A DNA stretch of 64,000 nt from a bacterium (lineage in GTDB: Bacteria; Bacteroidota; Bacteroidia; Bacteroidales; Muribaculaceae). Location: contig SFTJ01000001.1 in NCBI GenBank assembly GCA_004563195.1, positions 124,001 through 188,000 of the forward strand. Reading direction: 5' to 3'. How positions within the stretch are numbered: position 1 is the stretch's first letter; each line of letters opens with the position of its first letter. The notes under the pieces were generated by a model. That model searched no databases and was not told the DNA's origin. It saw nothing but the letters and a program-made list of their open reading frames with translations. Positions 16,354 to 24,973 of this stretch are shown piece by piece. The translations under genes were made by a program, and so were the position numbers.

Positions 16354-17856
16354 ATGAGTGACAAATTATTTATTTTCGACACCACATTACGCGACGGCGA
16401 GCAAGTGCCGGGCTGCCAGTTGAACACAGTAGAAAAGATAGAAGTAGCCAAAAACCTCGAACTGCTGGGTGTAGACGTAATAGAAGCCGGATTTCCCATT
16501 TCCAGTCCGGGCGATTTCAAGTCGGTGGTCGAGATATCGAAAGCCGTAACATGGCCCACCATTTGTGCCCTGACTCGCGCAGTGGAAAAAGACATCGATG
16601 TTGCCGCCGAAGCATTACAGTATGCCAAGCATAAACGCATCCACACCGGCATAGGCACAAGCGAAAGCCACATTAAATATAAATTCAACAGCACTCCTGA
16701 GGAAATCATTGAGCGCGCGGTTAGTGCCGTTAAGTATGCCAAGCGCTATGTAGAAGATGTGGAGTTTTACGCCGAAGATGCCGGTCGCACCGATAACGAA
16801 TATCTCGCTCGCGTGGTAGAAGCCGTGGTTAAAGCAGGTGCCACTGTGATTAACATCCCCGACACCACAGGCTTTAGAATTCCGTTTGAATACGGAGAGA
16901 AGATTAAGTATCTTATGGAACACGTCGACGGCTTAAGCTCCGGAAAAGCCATACTGAGCACACACTGCCACAACGATTTGGGTATGGCCACCGCCAACAC
17001 TATAGCAGGTGTGATTAACGGTGCCCGTCAAGTGGAAGTAACCATCAATGGTATTGGCGAACGTGCCGGAAACACATCGCTCGAAGAGGTGGTAATGGCA
17101 TTTAAGTGCCACCCTAATCTCGGAATCGATACAAACATCAACACCACCAAGATATATCCGCTTAGCCGCATGGTGAGCAGCTTGATGAACATGCCGGTGC
17201 AACCCAACAAAGCTATTGTGGGTCGCAATGCATTTGCTCACAGCAGTGGCATTCACCAAGACGGCGTGCTAAAAAATGCATCCACTTACGAGATTATGGA
17301 CCCCAAAGACGTGGGTATCGACGACAATGCTATAGTTTTGACTGCACGAAGCGGTCGCGCTGCGCTTAAGCATCGCCTGCATGTGCTGGGTGTGGAACTT
17401 AAAGCCGAAGACCTCGACAAAGCATACGAAGGCTTCCTTCGCCTTGCCGACAGCAAAAAAGATATTACCGACGACGACATTCTGATTTTGGCAGGCAAAC
17501 ACATCGACAAAGATGCCCGCATCAAAATCGATTATCTGCAAGTTACAGCCGGTTCGAGCCTAAAACCTGTGGCAAGCATCGGGCTTAATATCGCCGGCGA
17601 GCACTTCGAAGCTTGCTCTTCGGGCAATGGGCCTGTGGATGCCGCCATCAACGCCATTAAGCAGATTATCCATCGCAAGATGACCGTTCAGGAATTCTTG
17701 ATTCAAGCCATCACTCGCGGTAGCGACGATGTGGGTAAAGTGCACATGACCGTAGAATACGATGGTAACTACTACTATGGATTCTCGGCCAACACCGATA
17801 TTGTTACTGCCTCTGCCGAAGCATTCCTCAATGCCATCAATAAATTTGTCAACTAA
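16354..17856 (+). CDS. leuA: 2-isopropylmalate synthase
   Basis: A 500-residue enzyme that condenses acetyl-CoA with 2-oxoisovalerate in the first committed step of leucine synthesis. FDTTLRDGEQVPGCQL opens the TIM barrel and supplies the metal-binding Asp. STHCHNDLGMATANT gives the HxH metal ligands, and NGIGERAGNTSLEEV is the family signature. The last 120 residues are the LeuA dimer regulatory domain (TAGSSLKPVASIGLNIAGE), which normally binds leucine for feedback inhibition. The start at ATG 16354 places FIFDTTLRDGEQ near residue 6, as usual; a longer upstream frame runs through the terminator and is rejected. It is the first structural gene of the operon. Confidence 0.96.
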   Translation: MSDKLFIFDTTLRDGEQVPGCQLNTVEKIEVAKNLELLGVDVIEAGFPISSPGDFKSVVEISKAVTWPTICALTRAVEKDIDVAAEALQYAKHKRIHTGIGTSESHIKYKFNSTPEEIIERAVSAVKYAKRYVEDVEFYAEDAGRTDNEYLARVVEAVVKAGATVINIPDTTGFRIPFEYGEKIKYLMEHVDGLSSGKAILSTHCHNDLGMATANTIAGVINGARQVEVTINGIGERAGNTSLEEVVMAFKCHPNLGIDTNINTTKIYPLSRMVSSLMNMPVQPNKAIVGRNAFAHSSGIHQDGVLKNASTYEIMDPKDVGIDDNAIVLTARSGRAALKHRLHVLGVELKAEDLDKAYEGFLRLADSKKDITDDDILILAGKHIDKDARIKIDYLQVTAGSSLKPVASIGLNIAGEHFEACSSGNGPVDAAINAIKQIIHRKMTVQEFLIQAITRGSDDVGKVHMTVEYDGNYYYGFSANTDIVTASAEAFLNAINKFVN

Positions 17857-17872
17857 TTATCATATCAGCACA

Positions 17873-19264
17873 ATGAATACACTTTTCGATAAAATATGGG
17901 ATAAGCACGTGGTAAACCAAGTAGAAGACGGGCCAACACAACTCTATATCGACCGTCTTTACCTTCATGAGGTAACTTCGCCGCAAGCATTCGACACATT
18001 GCGCGAAAAAGGTGTGTCGGTGTTCCGTCCGGCTCAAGAGGTAGCTATGCCCGACCACAATACTCCTTCCGACCAACAAACCACTATCACCGACCCTGTA
18101 GGCGCTAAACAAGTGAATGCGCTCAAAAACAATTGTGCCGAATTTGGCATCAAGCACTTCCCTATGGGAAGCTCCGATAATGGCATTATTCACGTTGTAG
18201 GTCCCGAAAAGGCTTTGTCGCTTCCGGGTTACACCATTGCCTGTGGCGACAGTCACACTTCCACTCACGGTGCTGTAGGAGCCATTGCTATGGGCATTGG
18301 CACCAGCGAAGTGGCTCAAGTGCTCGCAAGCCAATGCATTCTGCAAATGAAGCCAAAAACTATGCGCATCAACATTGAGGGCGAACTCAATCCCGGCGTT
18401 ACCGCTAAGGATGTGGCTCTCTACATTATGGCTCAAATGACCACTTCGGGTGCTACCGGCTATGCTGTGGAATATGCAGGCAGCACCATAAGAAACATGA
18501 GCATGGAAGGCCGCCTCACTTTGTCGAACCTATCGATCGAAATGGGCAGCCGTGTGGGTATTATTGCCCCCGACGACACCACTTTCAATTACTTGAAAGG
18601 CCGTGAATATGCACCTAAGGGCAAAGAATGGGATAAAGCCGTAGAGGAATGGCGCAAGTTGAAATCCGACGACGATGCTGTGTTCGACAAAGAAGTAACA
18701 TACTATGCCAAGGACATTTCGCCTCGCATCACCTACGGCACAAATCCGGGTGCCGGAATAGCTATCGATGAGTGCATACCATCGCTTGGCGATATTCCCG
18801 CCGAGCAACAAGAAGGATTTGCCGCACAATTGGAATATATGCAATTCACTCCGGGCGAAAAACTCGAAGGCAAACCCATCGACTACTGCTTCCTCGGTGC
18901 TTGCACCAACGGACGAATAGAAGATTTCCGCGCTTTTGCAAGTATAGTGAAAGGCAAGAAAAAAGCGCCAAATGTGGTGGCTTGGCTCGTGCCGGGCTCG
19001 TGGAAAGTGCGTAAGCAAATCGAAGACGAAGGCATCGATAAAATTCTCGCTGAAGCCGGATTCGAACTGCGATTGCCGAGTTGCTCGGCTTGCCTTGCCA
19101 TGAACCCCGACAAAGTGCCGGCAGGCAAACTATGCATCTCTACCAGCAACCGCAATTTCGTAGGTCGTCAAGGTCCCGGCGCCCGCACTATTCTTGCCTC
19201 TCCTATGGTAGTGGCAGCAAGTGCCATCACCGGCAAGGTTACCGACCCTCGCAATTTTTTATGA
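17873..19264 (+). CDS. leuC: 3-isopropylmalate dehydratase, large subunit
   Basis: A 463-residue aconitase-family subunit that isomerises 2-isopropylmalate to 3-isopropylmalate together with LeuD. It begins MNTLFDKIWDKHVV. The catalytic [4Fe-4S] cluster ligands are visible as Cys in FLGACTNGRIEDF and the pair in LPSCSACLAMNPDK. CGDSHTSTHGAVGAIAMGIG is the substrate-binding motif. It starts 16 bp after leuA and is followed 24 bp later by leuD. The start at ATG 17873 was chosen for the canonical N-terminus. LeuCD can also process citramalate when a citramalate synthase is present, as may be the case here. Confidence 0.97.
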   Translation: MNTLFDKIWDKHVVNQVEDGPTQLYIDRLYLHEVTSPQAFDTLREKGVSVFRPAQEVAMPDHNTPSDQQTTITDPVGAKQVNALKNNCAEFGIKHFPMGSSDNGIIHVVGPEKALSLPGYTIACGDSHTSTHGAVGAIAMGIGTSEVAQVLASQCILQMKPKTMRINIEGELNPGVTAKDVALYIMAQMTTSGATGYAVEYAGSTIRNMSMEGRLTLSNLSIEMGSRVGIIAPDDTTFNYLKGREYAPKGKEWDKAVEEWRKLKSDDDAVFDKEVTYYAKDISPRITYGTNPGAGIAIDECIPSLGDIPAEQQEGFAAQLEYMQFTPGEKLEGKPIDYCFLGACTNGRIEDFRAFASIVKGKKKAPNVVAWLVPGSWKVRKQIEDEGIDKILAEAGFELRLPSCSACLAMNPDKVPAGKLCISTSNRNFVGRQGPGARTILASPMVVAASAITGKVTDPRNFL

Positions 19265-19288
19265 CAAACTAAAAATCAGTCAAAACCA

Positions 19289-19909
19289 ATGAAGCAAAAA
19301 TTCGACATAATTGAGTCAACTTGCATACCCATGCAAATCGACAATTGTAATACCGACCTTATTATCCCGGCTCGCTATCTGGCATCTACCACTCGCGACC
19401 CAAAGTTCTTTGGCGATGCTTTTATGCACGACTTGCGTTTTGATGCCAACGGCAATCCTAACCCCGATTTTGTAATGAACCGTCCCGAATATAGCGAAGC
19501 TCCTCGCACTGGCATTCACGAGATAGTGGTTGGCGGCAAAAACTGGGGTTCCGGATCAAGCCGCGAACATGCCGCCTGGGCTATTGCCGGTTATGGCGTG
19601 CGTGCTGTTATTTCAAGCAGTTTTGCCGACATTCATCGCAACAATCTGCTCAACTGCTTTGTACTCCCCGTAGTGGTAAGCGAAGAATTCCAACAAGAAC
19701 TATTTGCATCGATTGCCGACAATCCTTCAACCATAGTGAAGATTGATGTCCCCAACCAGACCGTAACAAATCTTGCCACCGGCCACAGCGAGCATTTCGA
19801 AATCAACTCTTATAAGAAATATTGCTTGATGAACGCCTACGATGACATCGATTTCTTGTTAAGCAAGAAAGCCGACATCGAGAATTATGAAGCAAATAAT
19901 CGCCAATAA
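19289..19909 (+). CDS. leuD: 3-isopropylmalate dehydratase, small subunit
   Basis: The 206-residue swivel-domain partner of LeuC. TDLIIPARYL near residue 23 and GKNWGSGSSREHAAWAI near residue 85 are the signature segments, the latter forming the substrate pocket. Length and composition match the family. The stop codon TAA overlaps the ATG of the next gene by one base (TAATG), indicating tight translational coupling to the citramalate-synthase-like gene. Confidence 0.97.
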   Translation: MKQKFDIIESTCIPMQIDNCNTDLIIPARYLASTTRDPKFFGDAFMHDLRFDANGNPNPDFVMNRPEYSEAPRTGIHEIVVGGKNWGSGSSREHAAWAIAGYGVRAVISSSFADIHRNNLLNCFVLPVVVSEEFQQELFASIADNPSTIVKIDVPNQTVTNLATGHSEHFEINSYKKYCLMNAYDDIDFLLSKKADIENYEANNRQ

Positions 19910-21429
19910 TGCGACAAATAGAGATATTAGACACCACGCTGCGCGATGGCGAGCAAACATCGGGCGTATCGTTTTCTCGGACCGAGAAATTGGCCATTGT
20001 GCGCCTTCTCATCGAAGACCTCAATGTGCCACGCATCGAGATCGCATCGGCAAGAGTGTCGGAAGGCGAACTTCTTACGGCAAAGCACATTTGCGACTGG
20101 GCTAAGCGCACCGGCAACATCGACAAGATAGAGATTCTCGGCTTTATCGATAACGGTATGTCGATCGATTGGATTAAACAAGCCGGTGCCGGAACCATCA
20201 ATCTCCTTGCCAAAGGCAGCGAGAGACATTGCCGCCTGCAGCTTGGCAAAACTCCCGATGAGCATTTCGCCGAAATAACCACTAATGTGATTGAAGCCGA
20301 AAAGCAAGGGCTAAGCGTAAACATTTACCTCGAGGATTGGTCGAACGGAATCATCAAATCGCCCGATTACGTCTACGAGATGATCGACAAGCTGAAGCAT
20401 CTGCCCATCAAGCGTTTTATGCTCCCCGACACCCTCGGAGTTCTCAACCCCAATCAGGTGTATGAGTACTGCAAGCGCATGGTGACACGCTACCCCGACT
20501 TGCACTTCGATTTCCATGCCCACAACGACTACGACTTGGCTACAAGCAACTCGTTTGCCGCGGGCTTGGTAGGAATAAAAGGCATACACTGCACCATCAA
20601 TGGGCTTGGCGAGCGAGCCGGCAACGCACCTATGTCGAGCGTGGTAACTGTGATTCACGATATGCTCAAATTGTCAACGGGCATCAACGAGAAGAAAATC
20701 AACAAGGTTAGCCACATCGTGGAATCGTTCTCCGGCGTGATTGTTCCGCCAAACAAGCCCATTATCGGCGAAAACGTGTTCACGCAATGCGCCGGTGTTC
20801 ATGCCGATGGCGACAACAAAAGCAACCTCTACTACAACGACTTGCTTCCCGAGCGCTTCGGTAGAGTTCGCGAATATGCTTTGGGCAAAAATTCCGGTAA
20901 AGCCAACATTCGAAAGAATCTCGAATCGATAGGCATCGACCTCGATGAGGAAAGCATAAAGAAAGTAACTCAACGCGTAATAGAGCTTGGCGACAAAAAG
21001 GAAATAGTAACAGTCGACGACTTGCCCTACATTATAGCCGATGTGCTGAAGTACGACAAGGTGCACGATAAGGTGAAGGTCATAAACTATGCCTTGAGTC
21101 TATCGCAAGGTCTACGCCCTTCAGCCACCATAAAGCTATCGATTAACGATGTTGAATACCAGCAATTTGCCGTTGGTGATGGTCAGTACGATGCGTTTGT
21201 AAAAGCCGTGAAGTTAATCTACACCGACAATCTCAAACGAGAGTTTCCCACACTCACCAATTATATGGTAAACATCCCGCCCGGTGGTCGCACCGATGCG
21301 TTGGTGCAAGCCAACATCACATGGTTCTACAAGGGGCACACAATAAAGACTCGCGGACTTGATGCCGACCAAATCGAAGCCGCCATTCAAGCCACCGTGA
21401 AGATGCTTAACATCATTGAAAACTTATAA
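19909..21429 (+). CDS. Second IPMS-family synthase, probable (R)-citramalate synthase
   Basis: A 506-residue member of the LeuA/homocitrate/citramalate synthase family, encoded between leuD and leuB. LDTTLRDGEQTSGVSFS, FHAHNDYDLATSNS and NGLGERAGNAP supply the metal and acetyl-CoA sites. A C-terminal LeuA-type regulatory domain (about 380-506, LSQGLRPSATIKLS) is present. It is clearly different from LeuA of the same operon: TSGVSFS instead of VPGCQL after the catalytic motif, and an altered active-site segment. The likeliest reaction is pyruvate plus acetyl-CoA to citramalate, which LeuCD and LeuB can convert to 2-oxobutyrate for isoleucine, bypassing threonine. A second IPMS isoform is the main alternative; sequence reading alone cannot settle it. 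Confidence 0.8.
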   Translation: MRQIEILDTTLRDGEQTSGVSFSRTEKLAIVRLLIEDLNVPRIEIASARVSEGELLTAKHICDWAKRTGNIDKIEILGFIDNGMSIDWIKQAGAGTINLLAKGSERHCRLQLGKTPDEHFAEITTNVIEAEKQGLSVNIYLEDWSNGIIKSPDYVYEMIDKLKHLPIKRFMLPDTLGVLNPNQVYEYCKRMVTRYPDLHFDFHAHNDYDLATSNSFAAGLVGIKGIHCTINGLGERAGNAPMSSVVTVIHDMLKLSTGINEKKINKVSHIVESFSGVIVPPNKPIIGENVFTQCAGVHADGDNKSNLYYNDLLPERFGRVREYALGKNSGKANIRKNLESIGIDLDEESIKKVTQRVIELGDKKEIVTVDDLPYIIADVLKYDKVHDKVKVINYALSLSQGLRPSATIKLSINDVEYQQFAVGDGQYDAFVKAVKLIYTDNLKREFPTLTNYMVNIPPGGRTDALVQANITWFYKGHTIKTRGLDADQIEAAIQATVKMLNIIENL

Positions 21430-21454
21430 AAAACAAAATAAAATACTCACAACT

Positions 21455-22519
21455 ATGGATTTTAAAATAGCAGTTCTTCCCGGCGATGGTATCGGGCCGG
21501 AGATATCAGAACAAGGTGTTGCTGTAATGAACGCCATCTGCAAGCGATTCGGACATAATGTGGACTATAAATATGCCATTTGTGGCGCTGATGCCATCGA
21601 TAAAGTTGGCGACCCATTCCCTGCCGAAACTCTGAAGATTTGCCAAGAAGCCGATGCGGTGCTGTTCTCGGCTGTAGGCGACCCTAAGTTCGACAACAAC
21701 CCCACAGCAAAAGTGCGTCCCGAGCAGGGTTTGCTCGCCATGCGCAAGCAGTTGGGTTTGTTTGCCAATATTCGCCCGGTGCAGACCTTTGGTTGCTTGC
21801 TTCACAAGTCGCCTTTGCGTGCCGATTTGGTAAAAGATGCCGATTTTATATGCATTCGTGAGCTTACAGGCGGTATGTACTTCGGCGAAAAATATCAAGA
21901 CAACGATAAAGCTTACGACACCAATGCCTACACTCGCGAAGAAATAGAACGCATATTGAAGGTGGCATTTGAGTATGCTCGCAAACGCCGCAAACACCTC
22001 ACCGTAGTCGACAAAGCCAATGTTTTGGCATCGAGCCGCCTCTGGCGACAGATTGCTCAAGAAATGGCAACTCAATATCCCGATGTCAACACCGACTATA
22101 TGTATGTCGACAATGCTGCTATGCGCATGATTCAAGAGCCGCGATTCTTCGACGTGATGGTGACCGAAAACACTTTCGGCGACATCCTCACCGACGAAGG
22201 TTCGTGCATCAGCGGCAGCATGGGTCTTCTGCCTTCGGCTTCAACCGGCCTTAGCACTCCGGTTTTCGAGCCCATTCACGGTTCGTGGCCTCAAGCCAAA
22301 GGCTTGAATATTGCCAACCCGTTGGCTCAGATTCTTTCGGTGGCTATGCTCTTTGAATATTTCGATTTATCGGCCGAAGGTGCTATGATTCGCGAAGCTG
22401 TCGACGCATCGCTCGATGCTTGCGTGCGCACTCCTGAAATTCAGGTTGATGGTGGTGAAAAATATGGCACTCGCGAAGTTGGTGCTTGGATTGTTAACTA
22501 CATCGAGAGTAAAGAGTAA
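21455..22519 (+). CDS. leuB: 3-isopropylmalate dehydrogenase
   Basis: A 354-residue NAD-dependent oxidative decarboxylase, the third step of leucine synthesis. FKIAVLPGDGIGPEI opens the protein. RELTGGMYFGEK is the substrate-binding loop, VDKANVLASSRLWR holds the catalytic Lys-Ala-Asn segment, and VTENTFGDILTDEGS gives the metal-binding Asp residues. EPIHGSWPQAKG is the NAD-adenine loop. ATG 21455 is chosen over an earlier in-frame ATG that lies inside the end of the previous gene. It is the last gene of the operon and is followed by a long hairpin. Confidence 0.97.
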   Translation: MDFKIAVLPGDGIGPEISEQGVAVMNAICKRFGHNVDYKYAICGADAIDKVGDPFPAETLKICQEADAVLFSAVGDPKFDNNPTAKVRPEQGLLAMRKQLGLFANIRPVQTFGCLLHKSPLRADLVKDADFICIRELTGGMYFGEKYQDNDKAYDTNAYTREEIERILKVAFEYARKRRKHLTVVDKANVLASSRLWRQIAQEMATQYPDVNTDYMYVDNAAMRMIQEPRFFDVMVTENTFGDILTDEGSCISGSMGLLPSASTGLSTPVFEPIHGSWPQAKGLNIANPLAQILSVAMLFEYFDLSAEGAMIREAVDASLDACVRTPEIQVDGGEKYGTREVGAWIVNYIESKE

Positions 22520-22585
22520 GAGTTATATCCTTAACTGCTGCTTGCAACAATATGTTCGGTAGCATTATAACATAGCAAAAACCCC

Positions 22586-22634
22586 GCGGGTCCATAACGC
22601 TGTAGCTATTATTGCTACCAAGTTTTGGACCCGC
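22586..22634 (+). terminator. Branched hairpin after the leu operon
   Basis: GCGGGTCC (22586-22593) pairs with GGACCCGC (22627-22634), enclosing a second hairpin GTAGC (22602-22606) / GCTAC (22614-22618). ATTTTGCTT follows. It is positioned to end the leu transcript and could protect its 3' end. Confidence 0.75.
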
Positions 22635-22693
22635 ATTTTGCTTCGAAAAGTAGGTTGAGTTCACGTAATCAACGAATTCAATCGGCTTTATGA

Positions 22694-24769
22694 TTAATCT
22701 TTCTTATTATTCTTTTTGCGCTTTCGCTGACGCAATTTGTCGATTATCGACTTCTGCACATCTGCCATATCATCGAGACCTATTTGCTCATAAATTTCTT
22801 GCAACTGAACGTGTGGTTCTACGGCATTCTTATCTAATTTCACAGCTCGCTTAAACGCTTTAATGGCAGCCGGCATATTCTCCATAGCTTTAAGAGCATA
22901 TCCACGCCCCAAATGGGCATCATAACACTTCTCATCGAGCGAGATGGCTTTATCGTAGAGCGAAACTGCTTCGTCGCACTCGTCAACACTCACCATCACT
23001 CTCGCCTTGCCTATCAATGCAGGCACACACTCCGGCCAAAGGCTTAATGCTTTGTTATAATTGGCAAGCGCTGCCTTTATAGCTATCGAATCGGTCTTTT
23101 GGGCTCCATAATGCACACCTTCGTCCATTGCCATATTGCCCATCGACATTGAGTCCTGCCCCATCGACACATATTCCATCGCCAACTTATAAAGCATTTT
23201 GCGCTGGCTGTCGATTACCGTTTCCAGTTGCTTGATTTCATCTTTCAGCGATGCCATTCTTGATAGTTTTATGGTCACGAAGCGCTGTATCAAGTCATCG
23301 CTCAGCGGACTCTTGATTTTTGCCGCTTCGGCAAAATCGCTTACCGCCTTGCGATAGTCGCCCGAATCGAATGCTTTTGACGATGTTTTATACAATTCTT
23401 TGGCTTTTGCCGTCTTCATTGCATCATCTATCAGCATACGGTCGTTAAAGCGCTTGCTGAAATCCACTACTTGCGGATTCACTATAATGTCGCGCTCGGC
23501 AATAGGCTTCAAGAGCACTATTCCCTCAAGCGATGTACATCTCGACAATGCCACATAGGTCTGACCGCTACTGAAAGCACCGCCGGTGAAATCGATTACC
23601 ACATTATTGAATGTTAATCCCTGACTCTTATGCACGGTCAACGCCCAAGCAGGTTTTAATGGATACTGTCTGAATGAGCCGAGCACATTCTCTATTACGA
23701 GTTTCTTCTCTTCATCGTAGGCATACTGCACATTCTCCCAAATTTCGGGTTCCACGCTGTATTCGTTGCCGTTCTCAAGTTCCACTCTCAGCGAATCGTC
23801 GTTAACAAAGCTCACGCGCCCCAAAGTGCCATTTATCCAGCGCGAATCCTTGTCATTGCGGATAAATATCACCTGCGCTCCTTTCTTGATTATCAGTTTT
23901 TGCGATGTAGGCAAGTTTTGAGTTGGGAAAGTGCCGTCTATCACACCATCGAACACATATTCTTTGCTATCGAGAGCATCCATATGGGCATCGTTGATAG
24001 TGTCGACCGTATCGCGGCGTGTGGCAAGTGTCATGGCAAAGCCGTCGCCATCGTTTTTATAATTGGCATTATATCGAGAGTTGATTATTGCCAAATCCTG
24101 TCGTGTTATATGATTGTCGCGCACTCGATCGAGCATCGACACAAATGTTTTATCGGTCTGTCGATATATCTTTTTCAACTCTATCGGCACAAGTCGCACA
24201 TTCGAGAAGGCATAGGCATTGAAGAAGAAATATTGTTTGTAATAGCGTCGCAATATATCTTTCATGTCGGCTGTTACCACGGGCTCAAGCTGGAATATAT
24301 CGCCCACAAGAAGCAATTGCTTGCCGCCAAAAGGCTCTCGCATATTGCCGCTGTACACTCGCAGCACACGGTCCATATAGTCAATCATATCGCTGCGCAC
24401 CATCGATATCTCATCTATTATTATCAAGTCGATATTCTTAATCAACTTCACCTTGTCCTTAGGGAAACGCAGGGTTTTGCGAATGGTTTTCGGAAGGTAA
24501 TCGGGATCGTCGGGCAACAGTGGCTTCAGCGGCATCTTAAAAAATGAGTGCATGGTCACGCCACCCACATTTACTGCCGCAATGCCGGTTGGTGCCAATA
24601 TCACATACTTCTTACGAGTGTTTTTGCAGATATATCGCAAGAATGTGCTCTTACCCGTTCCCGCCTTGCCGGTGAGAAATATTGAACGATTGGTGTGTTG
24701 TATAAGCTGCCAAGCCGATTGAAACTCTTGGTTGTCTAAATCGATATTTTCAGGTAATTCTAATGCCAT
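22694..24769 (-). CDS. PIF1-type helicase with C-terminal TPR-like domain
   Basis: A 691-residue protein. The N-terminal 440 residues are a superfamily 1 helicase of the PIF1/RecD2 kind: Walker A FLTGKAGTGKSTFLR near residue 33, LAPTGIAAVNVGG (motif Ia), LIIIDEISMVRSD (Walker B), LLVGDIFQLEPV (motif III), and the C-terminal half with LTVHKSQGLTFNNV and GQTYVALSRC. The remaining 250 residues are helical repeats resembling TPRs (ALANYNKALSLWPECVPALIGKA, AISLDEKCYDAHLGRGYALKAM), ending in a very basic tail RQRKRKKNNKKD. PIF1 enzymes unwind forked DNA and G-quadruplexes; the TPR part suggests docking to another protein (inference). ATG 24769 is preferred over one ten codons upstream. It appears monocistronic. 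Confidence 0.9.
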   Translation of the reverse strand: MALELPENIDLDNQEFQSAWQLIQHTNRSIFLTGKAGTGKSTFLRYICKNTRKKYVILAPTGIAAVNVGGVTMHSFFKMPLKPLLPDDPDYLPKTIRKTLRFPKDKVKLIKNIDLIIIDEISMVRSDMIDYMDRVLRVYSGNMREPFGGKQLLLVGDIFQLEPVVTADMKDILRRYYKQYFFFNAYAFSNVRLVPIELKKIYRQTDKTFVSMLDRVRDNHITRQDLAIINSRYNANYKNDGDGFAMTLATRRDTVDTINDAHMDALDSKEYVFDGVIDGTFPTQNLPTSQKLIIKKGAQVIFIRNDKDSRWINGTLGRVSFVNDDSLRVELENGNEYSVEPEIWENVQYAYDEEKKLVIENVLGSFRQYPLKPAWALTVHKSQGLTFNNVVIDFTGGAFSSGQTYVALSRCTSLEGIVLLKPIAERDIIVNPQVVDFSKRFNDRMLIDDAMKTAKAKELYKTSSKAFDSGDYRKAVSDFAEAAKIKSPLSDDLIQRFVTIKLSRMASLKDEIKQLETVIDSQRKMLYKLAMEYVSMGQDSMSMGNMAMDEGVHYGAQKTDSIAIKAALANYNKALSLWPECVPALIGKARVMVSVDECDEAVSLYDKAISLDEKCYDAHLGRGYALKAMENMPAAIKAFKRAVKLDKNAVEPHVQLQEIYEQIGLDDMADVQKSIIDKLRQRKRKKNNKKD

Positions 24770-24907
24770 TGTTTTTGCGAGTGTTTTGCCAATAAGCAAA
24801 ATTACGAAGAATTTGTGTCAATTTACAATCTTATCACCTCGAATTGCCTTTAGAACTTCAAATAATTAGCATTTCGAGCAAATTATCCAATCGGCATACT
24901 CTTCAAA

Positions 24908-24945
24908 ACAAAAAAAAGGAGCAGATAATTATTATCATCTGCTCC
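24908..24945 (-). terminator. Terminator of the FadL-like outer-membrane protein operon
   Basis: GGAGCAGAT (24918-24926) pairs with ATCTGCTCC (24937-24945), and the inner GATAAT/ATTATC extends the stem. Read on the minus strand the hairpin is followed by a run of seven T residues (24911-24917), a textbook intrinsic terminator for the leftward operon. Confidence 0.88.
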
Positions 24946-24973
24946 GATTGATATTATATTCTCCGTATTTTCG

